A stretch of 12,473 bases of DNA. Origin: Betaproteobacteria bacterium. GTDB taxonomy: Bacteria; Pseudomonadota; Gammaproteobacteria; Burkholderiales; SG8-39. Location: contig JAABRB010000069.1 in NCBI GenBank assembly GCA_011391185.1, positions 1 to 12,473 of the forward strand, read 5' to 3'. Under the pieces are notes generated by a model. The model was not told the DNA's origin. It made no database searches and saw only the letters and a program-made list of their open reading frames with translations. Numbering within the stretch: the stretch's first letter is position 1; each line of letters begins with the position of its first letter. Shown piece after piece: positions 1 to 7,949 of the stretch. The translations under genes and the position numbers were made by a program.

Positions 1-714
<714 letters not shown>

Positions 715-750
715 CGCGGCCGCGTCGGCGATGCGTGGGAGAGAGCGCTG

Positions 751-1638
751 ATGCCGGCGCCTGCGGCGGGCTGGCTCGATCGCATGGCGGCGCATCGCGC
801 GAACGTGCGGGCTGCGCGCCGCGGAGTGTTCCACGATCCCCTCGGTGAAGAGATCGCGCGACGCATGCGCGAGCGGCTCGAGTACGTCAAGCTCGCGCCG
901 CGGCGGATTGCAGAGGTGGGCGGAAACGCCGCGGAGCTGCGCGCGCGCTATCCGGCGGCGACGGCGATTGCGGTCGGCCTGTCGCCCGCGGAATCGGGAA
1001 CCCGACATCGCATCGGCTGGCAGGCGAGCATCCGGGGCCTCTTTGCTCCGCGGCCGCCGGTCGCGCTCATCGCCGGCAGCGGCCGGTTGCCCCTCGCCTC
1101 GGGATCGTGCGACCTCGTGTGGTCGAACCTTGCCCTCGCGCGCAGCGATGATCCCGGGGCCGTGCTCCACGAGTGGGGCCGCGTGCTGGCTCCCGACGGG
1201 CTGCTCATGTTCTCGTCGCTGGGTCCGGATACGCTCAAGGAACTGCGGGTGGCTTTCGCGGGCGATCCGCAACCGCACGTGCATCCCTTCGTCGACATGC
1301 ATGATCTCGGCGACATGCTGGTGGCGGCCGGCTTCGCCGATCCCGTGATGGACATGGAGGTCGTGACCCTCACGTATTCACGGTTCGAGGGGCTGATCGC
1401 GGACCTGCGGGCATCAGGCCAGGTCAACGCGCTCGCTGCGCGGCGCCGCGGCCTCACTGGCCGGCAGGTCTGGCAGCGCGCCGCACGCGCCTACTCCGAC
1501 TCCGCGCACGCGGGACGAATGCCCGCGAGCTTCGAGATCGTGTACGGCCACGCCTGGAGGTTGCGGCCGCGCGCGGCGGCCGATGGCAGGCAGATAATCA
1601 AATTTGATCGCGCGTCGTCGGTTCGGCAGCGGGATTGA
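751..1638 (+). CDS. bioC: BioC-type malonyl-ACP O-methyltransferase with degenerate SAM motif
   Basis: SAM-dependent methyltransferase of 295 residues. BioC methylates malonyl-ACP to start pimeloyl synthesis for biotin. The position directly after bioB supports this role. The C-terminal half is typical of the family: VLAPDGLLMFSSLGPDTLKEL (positions 145-165), DMHDLGDMLVAAGFADPVMD (182-201), the LTLTYS stretch and FEIVYGHAW (261-269). The N-terminal half is unusual. SAM motif I reads EVGGNAAEL (55-63) instead of the expected (D/E)xGxGxG, and the acidic residue expected after strand 2 is Gly76 (AVGLSP). The ATG is preceded by GGGAGAG seven bases upstream, which supports this start. The C-terminal region also resembles NDUFAF5-like methyltransferases, so a function outside biotin synthesis, or weak SAM binding, is possible. 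Confidence 0.85.
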   Translation: MPAPAAGWLDRMAAHRANVRAARRGVFHDPLGEEIARRMRERLEYVKLAPRRIAEVGGNAAELRARYPAATAIAVGLSPAESGTRHRIGWQASIRGLFAPRPPVALIAGSGRLPLASGSCDLVWSNLALARSDDPGAVLHEWGRVLAPDGLLMFSSLGPDTLKELRVAFAGDPQPHVHPFVDMHDLGDMLVAAGFADPVMDMEVVTLTYSRFEGLIADLRASGQVNALAARRRGLTGRQVWQRAARAYSDSAHAGRMPASFEIVYGHAWRLRPRAAADGRQIIKFDRASSVRQRD

Positions 1639-1667
1639 TTGAGTACGGGCGCAGCGACGGCGCGCGC

Positions 1668-1696
1668 TTGTTCGCTATCGACGGCATGTGTAAAAT
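1668..1696 (+). promoter_or_regulatory. Putative sigma-70 promoter of the cox operon
   Basis: A TTGTTC box at 1668-1673 and a TAAAAT box at 1691-1696 are separated by 17 bases, in the 111-nt gap between bioC and the DUF2244 gene. The -10 matches consensus at 5 of 6 positions and the -35 at 3 of 6. It lies 53 bases upstream of the first ATG of the cox cluster, so it is well placed to drive DUF2244-coxB-ctaD-ctaG-coxC. This is a motif match only; no transcription start is known. Confidence 0.45.
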
Positions 1697-1749
1697 CACG
1701 GGTTGTAAGAAGAAGGCGGTCCCCCGCCCGCGTCCAGGCAGGCACACCG

Positions 1750-2251
1750 ATGACGGACGAGCCACGCCCTAACGTGGAGGCATTCGGACCGCAGGCGGCC
1801 CCACGGCTGACGATCCAGCGCAACTGCGCGATCTCGCCGCGAGCGCTGCGGTTACTGCTGGCCGCGATGGTTGCCGTGTCCCGTGTCGTTTGGCATCGGG
1901 ACCGGCTTTGCCGTGTTTGGCGCCTGGGCCATCCTGCCCTTCGCCGGACTGGAGATGCTGGCGCTCGCCGCGGCGTTCTGCTGCGTGAGTCGCCACGCCG
2001 GCGATTACGAAAAGTTCGTTGCGGAGCAGGGCACGTTGAGAGTCGAGATTCGGGACGCGGGCGAGACCCGGGCATGCGAATTCAACCCGTTATGGGCGCG
2101 GGTGGTCGTGCGCATGCACGGCCGGGAGCCGCGCCGCGCGCTGTGCTCACACGGACGCGAGTTCCCCATCGGCCACCAAATGAATGCCGCGGGGCGGCTC
2201 GCGCTTGCCGGGCCGCTTGCGCAACGATTATCCAGCGATCAGAAGAGGTGA
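1750..2251 (+). pseudogene. DUF2244 family membrane protein, apparent frameshift near 1880
   Basis: The two halves of one DUF2244-like protein lie in different frames. The first reads from ATG 1750 (MTDEPRPNVEAFGPQ...RALRLLLAAMVAVS) and the second from about 1871 to the TGA at 2249-2251 (FGIGTGFAVFGAWAILPFAG, then LEMLALAAAF). Deleting one C from the CCC at 1880-1882 joins them as AVSVSFGIGTGFAVFG and gives about 166 residues, normal for the family. The protein would have two hydrophobic segments near residues 35-75 followed by a soluble tail. The function of DUF2244 proteins is not established; to my knowledge they commonly precede coxB in Betaproteobacteria. The end lies two bases before the coxB ATG, so it would be coupled to coxB. 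It may be a true pseudogene or a sequencing or assembly error in a C run. Confidence 0.75.
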
Positions 2252-2253
2252 GC

Positions 2254-3378
2254 ATGTCCGGAAAGTTCGCCAGGGTCCTCGCCGGCCTGTGCATGGCAGC
2301 GCATGGCGTGGCGGCGCACGCAGCCTATCAGCTGAATCTTCAGACGCCCGCGACGAAGGTCGGCGCGGACGTCTACGATCTGCACATGATCATCCTCGCG
2401 ATCTGTGTCGTCATCTTTGTCGGTGTATTCGGCGTGATGGGCTACGCCATGTACGCGCACCGCAAGTCGAAGGGTTATGTCGCCGCGCAGTTCCATGAGA
2501 ACACGCTGGTCGAGGTGCTCTGGACGGTGATTCCGTTCATCATCTTGATCCTCATGGCCTGGCCGGCTACGCGGACGCTGCTCGCGATGCGCGACACGGC
2601 GCAGCCCGATTTGACGATCAAGGTCACCGGCTACCAGTGGAAGTGGGGCTACGATTACTTGAACGGCGAGGGCGAGGGCATCGCATTCGTCTCGGGTCTC
2701 GCCACGCCGATGGATCAGATCTACGGCACGACGACCAAGGGACAGAATTACCTCCTCGAGGTGGATAACCCGCTGGTCGTGCCGGTCGGCAGGAAAGTGC
2801 GTGTCCTCACCACCGGCGCCGACGTCATTCACTCCTGGTATGTCCCTGCGCTGGCGGTGAAGCAGGACGCGAACCCGGGCTTCATTCGCGACACGTGGTT
2901 CCGGGCCGAGAAGGAAGGCACCTACCGCGGTCAATGCGCCGAGCTCTGCGGGAAAGACCATGGGTTCATGCCGATCGTGGTCGAGGTGGTGTCGGCCGAG
3001 AAATACGCGGCATGGGTCGGCGACCGGAAAAAGAAGATGGCCGCGCTGGCCGACGATCCCGACAAGACCTGGGATCTTGCTGCGCTCATGGCGCGCGGTG
3101 AGAAGGTCTATCAGGCGAACTGCGTCGCCTGCCATCAGCCGACGGGCATGGGTATGCCGCCGGCCTTCCCGGCCCTGTCGGGATCGAAAGTCGTCAATGG
3201 TCCCCAGGACGCCCAGATCGCGCTGGTCCTGAAGGGAAAGCAAGGCACCGCGATGGCGCCGTTCGACCGGCTTACCGACGTGGAGCTTGCCGCGGTGATC
3301 ACCTATTCCCGCAACAGCTGGGCGAACACGTCGGGTGACGCGGTGCTGCCTGCCGACATCAAGGCGGCCCGCAAGTAA
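2254..3378 (+). CDS. coxB: Cytochrome c oxidase subunit II with C-terminal cytochrome c domain
   Basis: CuA-bearing electron-entry subunit of the aa3-type oxidase, in the inner membrane with its domains in the periplasm; 374 residues. In order: signal peptide about 1-24 (probable cut after AHA or AHAA), transmembrane helices about 44-67 and 84-103, the aromatic stretch GYQWKWGYDY (126-135), the CuA domain and a fused cytochrome c. CuA ligands are His193 (VIHSWYVP), Cys228, Glu230, Cys232, His236 and Met239 in CAELCGKDHGFM. Heme binding is Cys290-Val-Ala-Cys293-His294, with Met334 (GTAMAPF) the probable sixth ligand. The ATG at 2254 is chosen because AGAAGAGG precedes it and it begins the signal peptide; the frame is open far upstream only by chance. 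The fusion suggests the enzyme accepts electrons through its own c heme. Confidence 0.97.
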   Translation: MSGKFARVLAGLCMAAHGVAAHAAYQLNLQTPATKVGADVYDLHMIILAICVVIFVGVFGVMGYAMYAHRKSKGYVAAQFHENTLVEVLWTVIPFIILILMAWPATRTLLAMRDTAQPDLTIKVTGYQWKWGYDYLNGEGEGIAFVSGLATPMDQIYGTTTKGQNYLLEVDNPLVVPVGRKVRVLTTGADVIHSWYVPALAVKQDANPGFIRDTWFRAEKEGTYRGQCAELCGKDHGFMPIVVEVVSAEKYAAWVGDRKKKMAALADDPDKTWDLAALMARGEKVYQANCVACHQPTGMGMPPAFPALSGSKVVNGPQDAQIALVLKGKQGTAMAPFDRLTDVELAAVITYSRNSWANTSGDAVLPADIKAARK

Positions 3379-3403
3379 AGAATCGTATCAGGAGAACACC
3401 GCA

Positions 3404-4987
3404 ATGAGTGCAGTTGCCGACACGCACGGCCACGACGACCCAGCGCATCATCCCTCCGGGATCATGCGCTGGGTGACCACGACCAACCACAAGGACATCG
3501 GCACGCTGTACCTGTGGTTCAGCCTCACCATGTTTTTCGTCGGCGGGATCATGGCGCTCGTCATCCGGACCGAGCTCTTTGCGCCGGGGATACAGATCGT
3601 GGACCCGGACCGGTTCAACGCGATGACGACCTACCACGGGCTGATCATGGTGTTCGGCGCGATCATGCCGGCCTTCGTGGGATTCGCGAACTGGCTCATC
3701 CCGATGCAGATCGGGGCACCCGACATGGCGTTCCCACGCATGAACAACCTCTCGTTCTGGCTGCTGCCCCCGGCGGCCCTCCTGCTCATCGCCGCGCAGT
3801 TCACCCCCGGCGGCGGCGCGGGTGTCGGCTGGACGATGTACGCGCCGCTGACGGTCCAGGCGCCGATGTCCATGGATCTCACGATCTTCGCGGTGCACAT
3901 CCTCGGTGCGTCGTCGATCATGGGCTCGATCAACATCATCACGACGGTCATCAACATGCGCGCGCCCGGAATGGACCTGATGCGCATCCCGATGTTCTGC
4001 TGGACCTGGCTGATCACGGCCTACCTGCTGATCGCGGTGATGCCGGTGCTCGCCGGCGCGGTGACGATGACCCTCACGGATCGCCATTTCGGCACGACGT
4101 TCTTCAACGCTGCCGGCGGCGGGGATCCCGTCCTCTACCAGCATATCTTCTGGTTCTTCGGCCACCCCGAGGTGTACATCATCGCCATTCCGGCGTTCGG
4201 CGTGATCTCGCAGATCATCCAGGCGTTCTCGCGCAAGCCCCTGTTCGGCTATGCGTCAATGGTCTTCGCGACCGCGTCGATCGCCGTGCTGTCGTTCCTC
4301 GTCTGGGCGCATCACATGTATACCGTCGGGATGCCGGTCGAGGGGCAGCTCTACTTCATGTATGCCACCGTGCTGATCGCGGTGCCCACGGGTGTGAAGG
4401 TCTTCAACTGGGTGGCGACCATGTGGCGCGGCTCCCTCACCTTCGAGACGCCGATGCTCTTCGCGTGCGGCTTCCTGTTCCTGTTCACGATGGGCGGATT
4501 CACCGGCCTGGTGCTCTCGATCGCGCCGATCGACGTGCAGCTGCACGACACGTATTACGTGGTCGCGCATTTCCACTACGTCATGGTTGCGGGGGCGCTC
4601 TTCTCCGCGTTCGGGGGGATCTACTTCTGGCTGCCGAAGTGGACCGGGAAGATGTACAACGAGACGCTCGGGAAATGGCATTTCTGGCTCACGTTCGTCT
4701 TCTTCAACGTGACGTTCTTCGTGCAGCACTTCCTGGGTCTCGCCGGTATGCCGCGACGCATCCCGGACTACAGCCTGCAGTTCACCGAGTTCAACGTCAT
4801 CTCGTCGATCGGCGCATGGGGATTCGGGCTGGCCCAGCTCTTGTTCCTGTACATCGTCGTGGCGACGATCCGGAGCGGGAAGAAGGCCGCGGCCCAGCCG
4901 TGGGAAGGCGCGGACAGCCTCGAGTGGACGCATCTGCCGTCGCCGGCGCCGTACCACAGCTTCGAGACGCCGCCGGTGCTCAAGTGA
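3404..4987 (+). CDS. ctaD: Cytochrome c oxidase subunit I (A1-type heme-copper oxidase)
   Basis: Catalytic subunit reducing O2 to water and pumping protons; 527 residues with about 12 transmembrane helices. Heme a ligands are His78 (TYHGLIMVFG) and His391. The heme a3 ligand is His389 (VVAHFHYVM). CuB ligands are His254, His303 and His304, with Tyr258 the crosslinked tyrosine in GHPEVYI. D-channel residues are Asp107 (GAPDMAFPRMNN) and Glu256, and the K-channel lysine is Lys332 (VPTGVKVFNW). These define an A1-type, proton-pumping oxidase. AGGAG ends 9 bases before ATG 3404, and the His-rich N-terminus (DTHGHDDPAHH) is usual for this family. The gene starts 25 nt after coxB. Its TGA overlaps the GTG of the next small gene. 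No key residue is missing. Confidence 0.98.
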   Translation: MSAVADTHGHDDPAHHPSGIMRWVTTTNHKDIGTLYLWFSLTMFFVGGIMALVIRTELFAPGIQIVDPDRFNAMTTYHGLIMVFGAIMPAFVGFANWLIPMQIGAPDMAFPRMNNLSFWLLPPAALLLIAAQFTPGGGAGVGWTMYAPLTVQAPMSMDLTIFAVHILGASSIMGSINIITTVINMRAPGMDLMRIPMFCWTWLITAYLLIAVMPVLAGAVTMTLTDRHFGTTFFNAAGGGDPVLYQHIFWFFGHPEVYIIAIPAFGVISQIIQAFSRKPLFGYASMVFATASIAVLSFLVWAHHMYTVGMPVEGQLYFMYATVLIAVPTGVKVFNWVATMWRGSLTFETPMLFACGFLFLFTMGGFTGLVLSIAPIDVQLHDTYYVVAHFHYVMVAGALFSAFGGIYFWLPKWTGKMYNETLGKWHFWLTFVFFNVTFFVQHFLGLAGMPRRIPDYSLQFTEFNVISSIGAWGFGLAQLLFLYIVVATIRSGKKAAAQPWEGADSLEWTHLPSPAPYHSFETPPVLK

Positions 4988-5106
4988 GCGAGACGGATCG
5001 CAGCCGCGCCGTGCGCGACAACCGGATCACCGCCGCGGTGCTGTGGGGGATCGTCGCGCTCTTCTTCTTCGCGATCGTGGCGAAGTATCTGTTCCTCACA
5101 CGATGA
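4984..5106 (+). CDS. Cytochrome oxidase small assembly protein (40 aa)
   Basis: A short reading frame starting at GTG 4984, which overlaps the ctaD stop by 4 nt (GTGA); its own TGA overlaps the ctaG start by 4 nt (ATGA). The product has a charged head (MSETDRSRAVRDNR) followed by one hydrophobic helix of about 20 residues and a basic end (YLFLTR). To my knowledge, small one-helix proteins at exactly this place between subunit I and Cox11 are annotated in Betaproteobacteria as cytochrome oxidase small assembly proteins. The back-to-back stop/start overlaps strongly favour a real, translationally coupled gene. The molecular role is not known; location and size suggest help in oxidase assembly. 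Confidence 0.8.
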   Translation: MSETDRSRAVRDNRITAAVLWGIVALFFFAIVAKYLFLTR

Positions 5107-5654
5107 GCCTCGCCGCTGAAAATCGGCGAATGCTCGTCAGGCTCACCGTCATCGCGGTGGGAATGTTCGGCTTCGGCTTCGCCCTGGTGCCGTTCTACAA
5201 GGCGATCTGCGACGTGACCGGCATCAACAATCTGCTCAATGCGGATCGGGCGCCGGTCAATACGCAGGTCGACGCCACACGAACCGTGATCTTCGAGTTC
5301 GACGCGAATTCGCACGGCGCCGCCTGGCGATTCGCTCCGGTGCAGCGCAGCCTAAGCGTGCATCCGGGCGAAATGGTGGTGGTCGAGTACGAGGTCGCGA
5401 ACCGCTCGGGCGTGCCGATCGTCGGACAGGCGATCCCGAGCTACGGGCCGAAGCGTGCCGCCGAGTACGTGCGGAAGCTCGAATGCTTCTGCTTCCGCCA
5501 GCAACGGCTCGAGCCGGGCGAGGTCCGGAGGATGCCGGTGCAGTTCGTGCTTGACGGGAATCTGCCCGCAGACATCGGAACCATCACGCTTTCCTACACG
5601 TTCTTCGAAGTGAACGCCGCAGCGGGCACTCCGCGCGCCGGCGGCGAAAGCTGA
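5103..5654 (+). CDS. ctaG: Cytochrome c oxidase assembly protein CtaG/Cox11
   Basis: Copper chaperone that helps form the CuB centre of subunit I; one membrane anchor with a periplasmic immunoglobulin-like copper domain. The product has 183 residues with a transmembrane helix about 11-30 (LVRLTVIAVGMFGFGFALVP). The copper-binding CFCF motif is at 128-131 (Cys128 and Cys130), and the third conserved Cys is Cys36 (YKAICDVTG). The C-terminal TITLSYTFFEVN is also characteristic. The ATG at 5103 sits in an ATGA overlap with the small upstream gene, and this start gives the usual short N-terminus before the helix. DUF2970 follows after 2 nt. Confidence 0.96.
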   Translation: MSLAAENRRMLVRLTVIAVGMFGFGFALVPFYKAICDVTGINNLLNADRAPVNTQVDATRTVIFEFDANSHGAAWRFAPVQRSLSVHPGEMVVVEYEVANRSGVPIVGQAIPSYGPKRAAEYVRKLECFCFRQQRLEPGEVRRMPVQFVLDGNLPADIGTITLSYTFFEVNAAAGTPRAGGES

Positions 5655-5656
5655 GG

Positions 5657-5872
5657 ATGGCGTACGTGGCCGCGAAGTCCGGGAATTCACGCCGCCGCGC
5701 GACGCCGCTGCAGGCCGCAAAGACCGTGCTCTGGGCGTTTTTCGGGGTGCGGCGCGGCGAGGATCACGCTTCGCTCCGGCTCACGCCGCTGCAGATAATC
5801 GTGGCCGGCGCGATCGGCGCGGCGCTATTCGTGCTGACGATCCTGTCGGTCGTCCACTTCGTGGCCCGTTGA
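5657..5872 (+). CDS. DUF2970 family small membrane protein
   Basis: A 71-residue protein with a basic N-terminus, the stretch PLQAAKTVLWAFFGVRRGED (residues 17-36), then LTPLQIIVAGAIG leading into a C-terminal transmembrane helix of about 20 residues. This matches the DUF2970 pattern, which I know from between Cox11 and subunit III in betaproteobacterial cox operons. The function is not established. It starts 2 nt after the ctaG stop, with a purine-rich AAAGCTGAGG as ribosome binding site, so it is very likely cotranscribed and coupled. Confidence 0.85.
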   Translation: MAYVAAKSGNSRRRATPLQAAKTVLWAFFGVRRGEDHASLRLTPLQIIVAGAIGAALFVLTILSVVHFVAR

Positions 5873-5925
5873 TCGCAGGTCGGGAACGGGAACCAGGCGC
5901 AACAAGCAGTCTCGAGGAGAACCGC

Positions 5926-6792
5926 ATGGCAAGTACCACCCACTCCGCCGGCCGCTATTACCTGCCGGCGCCCTCGAAATGGCCGATCACGGCCGCAGCC
6001 GCGATGCTCTTTCTCGGCTTCGGCGCGGCGCTCACCGTGAACGGCCTGGCGCTCGGTTACGTGCTTCTGGCGATCGGCTTCGCGATCTTCGCCTACATGA
6101 TGTACGGCTGGTTCGGCACCGTGGCGCGCGAGTCCGAGGGCGGCCGTTTCAATCATCAGGTCGATGCCTCGTTCCGCTGGGGAATGAGCTGGTTCATCTT
6201 CTCGGAGGTGATGTTCTTCGCCGCTTTTTTCGGCGCGCTCTTCTACATTCGCGTTTTTTCCGTGCCATGGCTGGCGGACGCCGAACAGAAGCTCCTGTGG
6301 CCCGACTATTCTGCGGCCTGGCCGGCGGCCGGGTTCGGGCCGGCGAACGTGAAGGATCAGTTCTCGACGATCTCGGCGTTCGGGTTGCCTGCCATCAATA
6401 CGCTGCTCCTGCTCGCTTCGGGCGTCACCGTCACGTTCGCGCACTGGGCGCTCAAGGTGAATCAGCGCCGTGCGCTCGTCGCCTGGCTGATTGCGACGAT
6501 CGCGCTCGGCGTCACGTTCCTCGGCGTCCAGATCTTTGAGTACGGGCACGCCTACCACGCGCTGAACCTCAAGCTCAGCACCGGTGCGTTCGGTTCCACC
6601 TTTTACATGCTGACCGGTTTTCACGGTTTCCACGTGACGGTCGGATGCATCATGCTGGCGGCCATACTCGGCCGGTCGATCGCGGGCCATTTCAAGCCCG
6701 AGCACCATTTCGGCTTCGAGGGAGTGGCGTGGTACTGGCATTTCGTCGACGTCGTGTGGCTGTTCCTCTTCGTGGTGGTCTACTGGCTCTGA
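5926..6792 (+). CDS. coxC: Cytochrome c oxidase subunit III
   Basis: Third core subunit of the aa3 oxidase, thought to stabilise the complex and support proton uptake; 288 residues, about seven helices. Family marks are WFIFSEVMFFAAFF (89-102, with conserved Glu94), FEYGHAY (204-210), GFHGFHVTVG (231-240) and WYWHFVDVVWLFLF near the C-terminus. A loop at about 115-150, between helices, carries a long polar stretch including WPDYSAAWPAAGFGP, as usual in Betaproteobacteria. The ATG at 5926 is chosen because GAGGAGA lies 5 bases upstream and it begins the typical short hydrophilic head; the frame is open 57 nt further up without a better start. A terminator follows the gene. Confidence 0.97.
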   Translation: MASTTHSAGRYYLPAPSKWPITAAAAMLFLGFGAALTVNGLALGYVLLAIGFAIFAYMMYGWFGTVARESEGGRFNHQVDASFRWGMSWFIFSEVMFFAAFFGALFYIRVFSVPWLADAEQKLLWPDYSAAWPAAGFGPANVKDQFSTISAFGLPAINTLLLLASGVTVTFAHWALKVNQRRALVAWLIATIALGVTFLGVQIFEYGHAYHALNLKLSTGAFGSTFYMLTGFHGFHVTVGCIMLAAILGRSIAGHFKPEHHFGFEGVAWYWHFVDVVWLFLFVVVYWL

Positions 6793-6859
6793 CCGCGCGG
6801 CGGGAAACAGAACAACACGGAGGAGGGGAGAATGCCTCCGGAAACGGGGGCTTGTGGCG

Positions 6860-6887
6860 CGCCGCACATCGTGCGGCGTCATTTTTT
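6860..6887 (+). terminator. Rho-independent terminator of the cox operon
   Basis: A perfect 8-bp stem, CGCCGCAC (6860-6867) and GTGCGGCG (6871-6878), closes on the three-base loop ATC. It is followed after three bases by six T (6882-6887). It lies 68 nt past the coxC stop and just before the 3' end of the opposite-strand gene, so it terminates plus-strand transcription. The minus strand shows no T run after the stem. Confidence 0.85.
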
Positions 6888-6897
6888 GTGCGAGGCG

Positions 6898-7095
6898 TCA
6901 GCGTATCCTGTCGGTGATGAATCCGAAGTAGTAGCTCGCCATCAGGATCAGGAACAGCGTGATGGAGAGGCCGACCCGCAGGGCGAGCGCCTTGACGGTG
7001 CGCATCGACTGGCCGCGATCCTTCACCATGTAGAAGAGCGCCGAGCCGAGCGAAAGCAGGATCAGCACGAGCATGGCAACGACGAAATAGCGCAT
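6898..7095 (-). CDS. Twin transmembrane protein (DUF2909 type)
   Basis: A 65-residue protein with two hydrophobic helices, about 3-23 (YFVVAMLVLILLSLGSALFY) and 41-60, joined by a short charged loop (VKDRGQSMRTVKALALR). It resembles the DUF2909 or twin-transmembrane proteins encoded opposite to the cox genes between subunit III and SURF1 in Betaproteobacteria. The function is unknown; position suggests a link to oxidase biogenesis. ATG 7095 is preferred because the helix starts directly after it. A GTG at 7107 in the same frame would add MLIP but lies inside a short tandem repeat. Neither start has a good Shine-Dalgarno sequence. Confidence 0.8.
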   Translation of the reverse strand: MRYFVVAMLVLILLSLGSALFYMVKDRGQSMRTVKALALRVGLSITLFLILMASYYFGFITDRIR

Positions 7096-7098
7096 AGG

Positions 7099-7138
7099 AA
7101 TCAGCACATGAAAATCAGCACATGAAAATCAGCACATG
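7099..7138. repeat. 14-bp tandem repeat, nearly three copies
   Basis: The unit AATCAGCACATGAA occurs at 7099-7112 and 7113-7126, with a 12-base third copy at 7127-7138. It lies in the 119-nt gap between the divergent twin-transmembrane gene and surf1, overlapping the possible upstream GTG of the former. Each unit holds an ATG on both strands; on the minus strand it reads ATGTGCTGA, a two-codon frame. The role is unknown; it could be a replication-slippage product. Confidence 0.85.
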
Positions 7139-7214
7139 CGAGTCACCGCGCGGCGAGAATGTCTTTCCGACCGCTCGAGTTTAACGGAACGCGCGACTTT
7201 CCGGCGAACCCATC

Positions 7215-7949
7215 ATGACGCCCCGCCTCCTCTGGAGTTTTCGCCCGCGCGTCGTCACGACCGCGGCGGCAGTGGCATTTTGCGCACTGTCAGTCTCGCT
7301 CGGAAGCTGGCAGTTGCGGCGCGCGGCTGATAAGGAGACGGAACAGGCGCAACGCGAGGCCCGGGCCGGCGAAGCGCCCATGACGATTCCCGGGCGACCG
7401 ATCGACGCCGAGGCATGGGCGTGGCGCCGCATCACGGTGCAGGGCGAGTTCGCGAGTCAGCACGGTATCCTGGTCGACAACCGGACGCGTGCTGGACGAG
7501 CGGGTTTTGAAGTGATGATGCCCGTGCGAATCGCGGGAAGCGATCTGCACGTGCTCGTCAATCGTGGCTGGGTGGCGCGGGGGCGCAATCGGGAGGACTT
7601 ACCCTCGCCGCACACACCGGCGGGCCCGGTTCGGCTAGAGGGAATCGCAGTCGTTCCGCCAGCGCATGTTTTCGCGCTGGGCGACCCCGCGCCGGCGGGC
7701 CGAGTCTGGCAAAACCTGGATCTCGCCTGGTATCGGTCGTGGTCGGGACTCCCGATGCAACCGATCGTTGTGCAGCAGACCGGCGACTGGAACGATGGAC
7801 AGCAGGACGACGGACTGCTGCGGCGTTGGCCCACTCCGGATTCCGGTGCGGCGAAGCACTCGGCGTACGCCTTGCAGTGGTACATCTTCGCACTGTTGAC
7901 TGCCATACTCTATGTCGCTCTCAACCTCAAACGCGCCCGGGCCGGCTGA
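7215..7949 (+). CDS. surf1: SURF1 family cytochrome oxidase assembly protein
   Basis: Inner-membrane protein of the SURF1/Shy1 family, which aids assembly of the heme a sites in subunit I. It has 244 residues with a helix at each end (about 14-31 and 221-239) and a soluble periplasmic part between them. Family marks are GSWQLRR (30-36) at the end of the first helix, ILVDNR (85-90), LVNRGWVARG (114-123) and KHSAYALQWYIF (214-225) entering the second helix. The ATG at 7215 gives the normal short N-terminus. No strong ribosome binding site is visible. The gene is divergent from the twin-transmembrane gene and its 3' end overlaps the next gene by 38 nt, so it starts a second transcription unit of assembly genes. 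Confidence 0.93.
   Translation: MTPRLLWSFRPRVVTTAAAVAFCALSVSLGSWQLRRAADKETEQAQREARAGEAPMTIPGRPIDAEAWAWRRITVQGEFASQHGILVDNRTRAGRAGFEVMMPVRIAGSDLHVLVNRGWVARGRNREDLPSPHTPAGPVRLEGIAVVPPAHVFALGDPAPAGRVWQNLDLAWYRSWSGLPMQPIVVQQTGDWNDGQQDDGLLRRWPTPDSGAAKHSAYALQWYIFALLTAILYVALNLKRARAG

Noticed and set aside
1639..2253. A 205-codon N-terminal extension of coxB in the same frame, beginning at TTG 1639
   Set aside because: The frame is open by chance in GC-rich DNA. The product is arginine-rich and unlike subunit II, it runs over the DUF2244 gene, and ATG 2254 has a good ribosome binding site followed by a signal peptide.
4435..4460. Apparent loss of the K-channel lysine in subunit I at SLTFETPML, where some oxidases have FKTPML
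   Set aside because: The functional K-channel lysine is the one in VPTGVKVFNW (Lys332), which is present; the Glu here is not a loss of function.
3514..4983. Long plus-strand open frame within ctaD in another frame
   Set aside because: It is a shadow frame of ctaD, rich in Arg, His and Asp. Only its last 41 codons (from GTG 4984), which lie past ctaD, are a real gene.
5764..6882. Long minus-strand open frame opposite coxC
   Set aside because: The translation is highly charged and low in hydrophobic residues, a mirror of the coxC coding sequence. It also crosses the terminator region.
6832..7125. Plus-strand open frame after coxC
   Set aside because: It begins after a purine-rich run that looks like a ribosome binding site, but it passes through the terminator hairpin and is antisense to the twin-transmembrane gene, and the product looks random.
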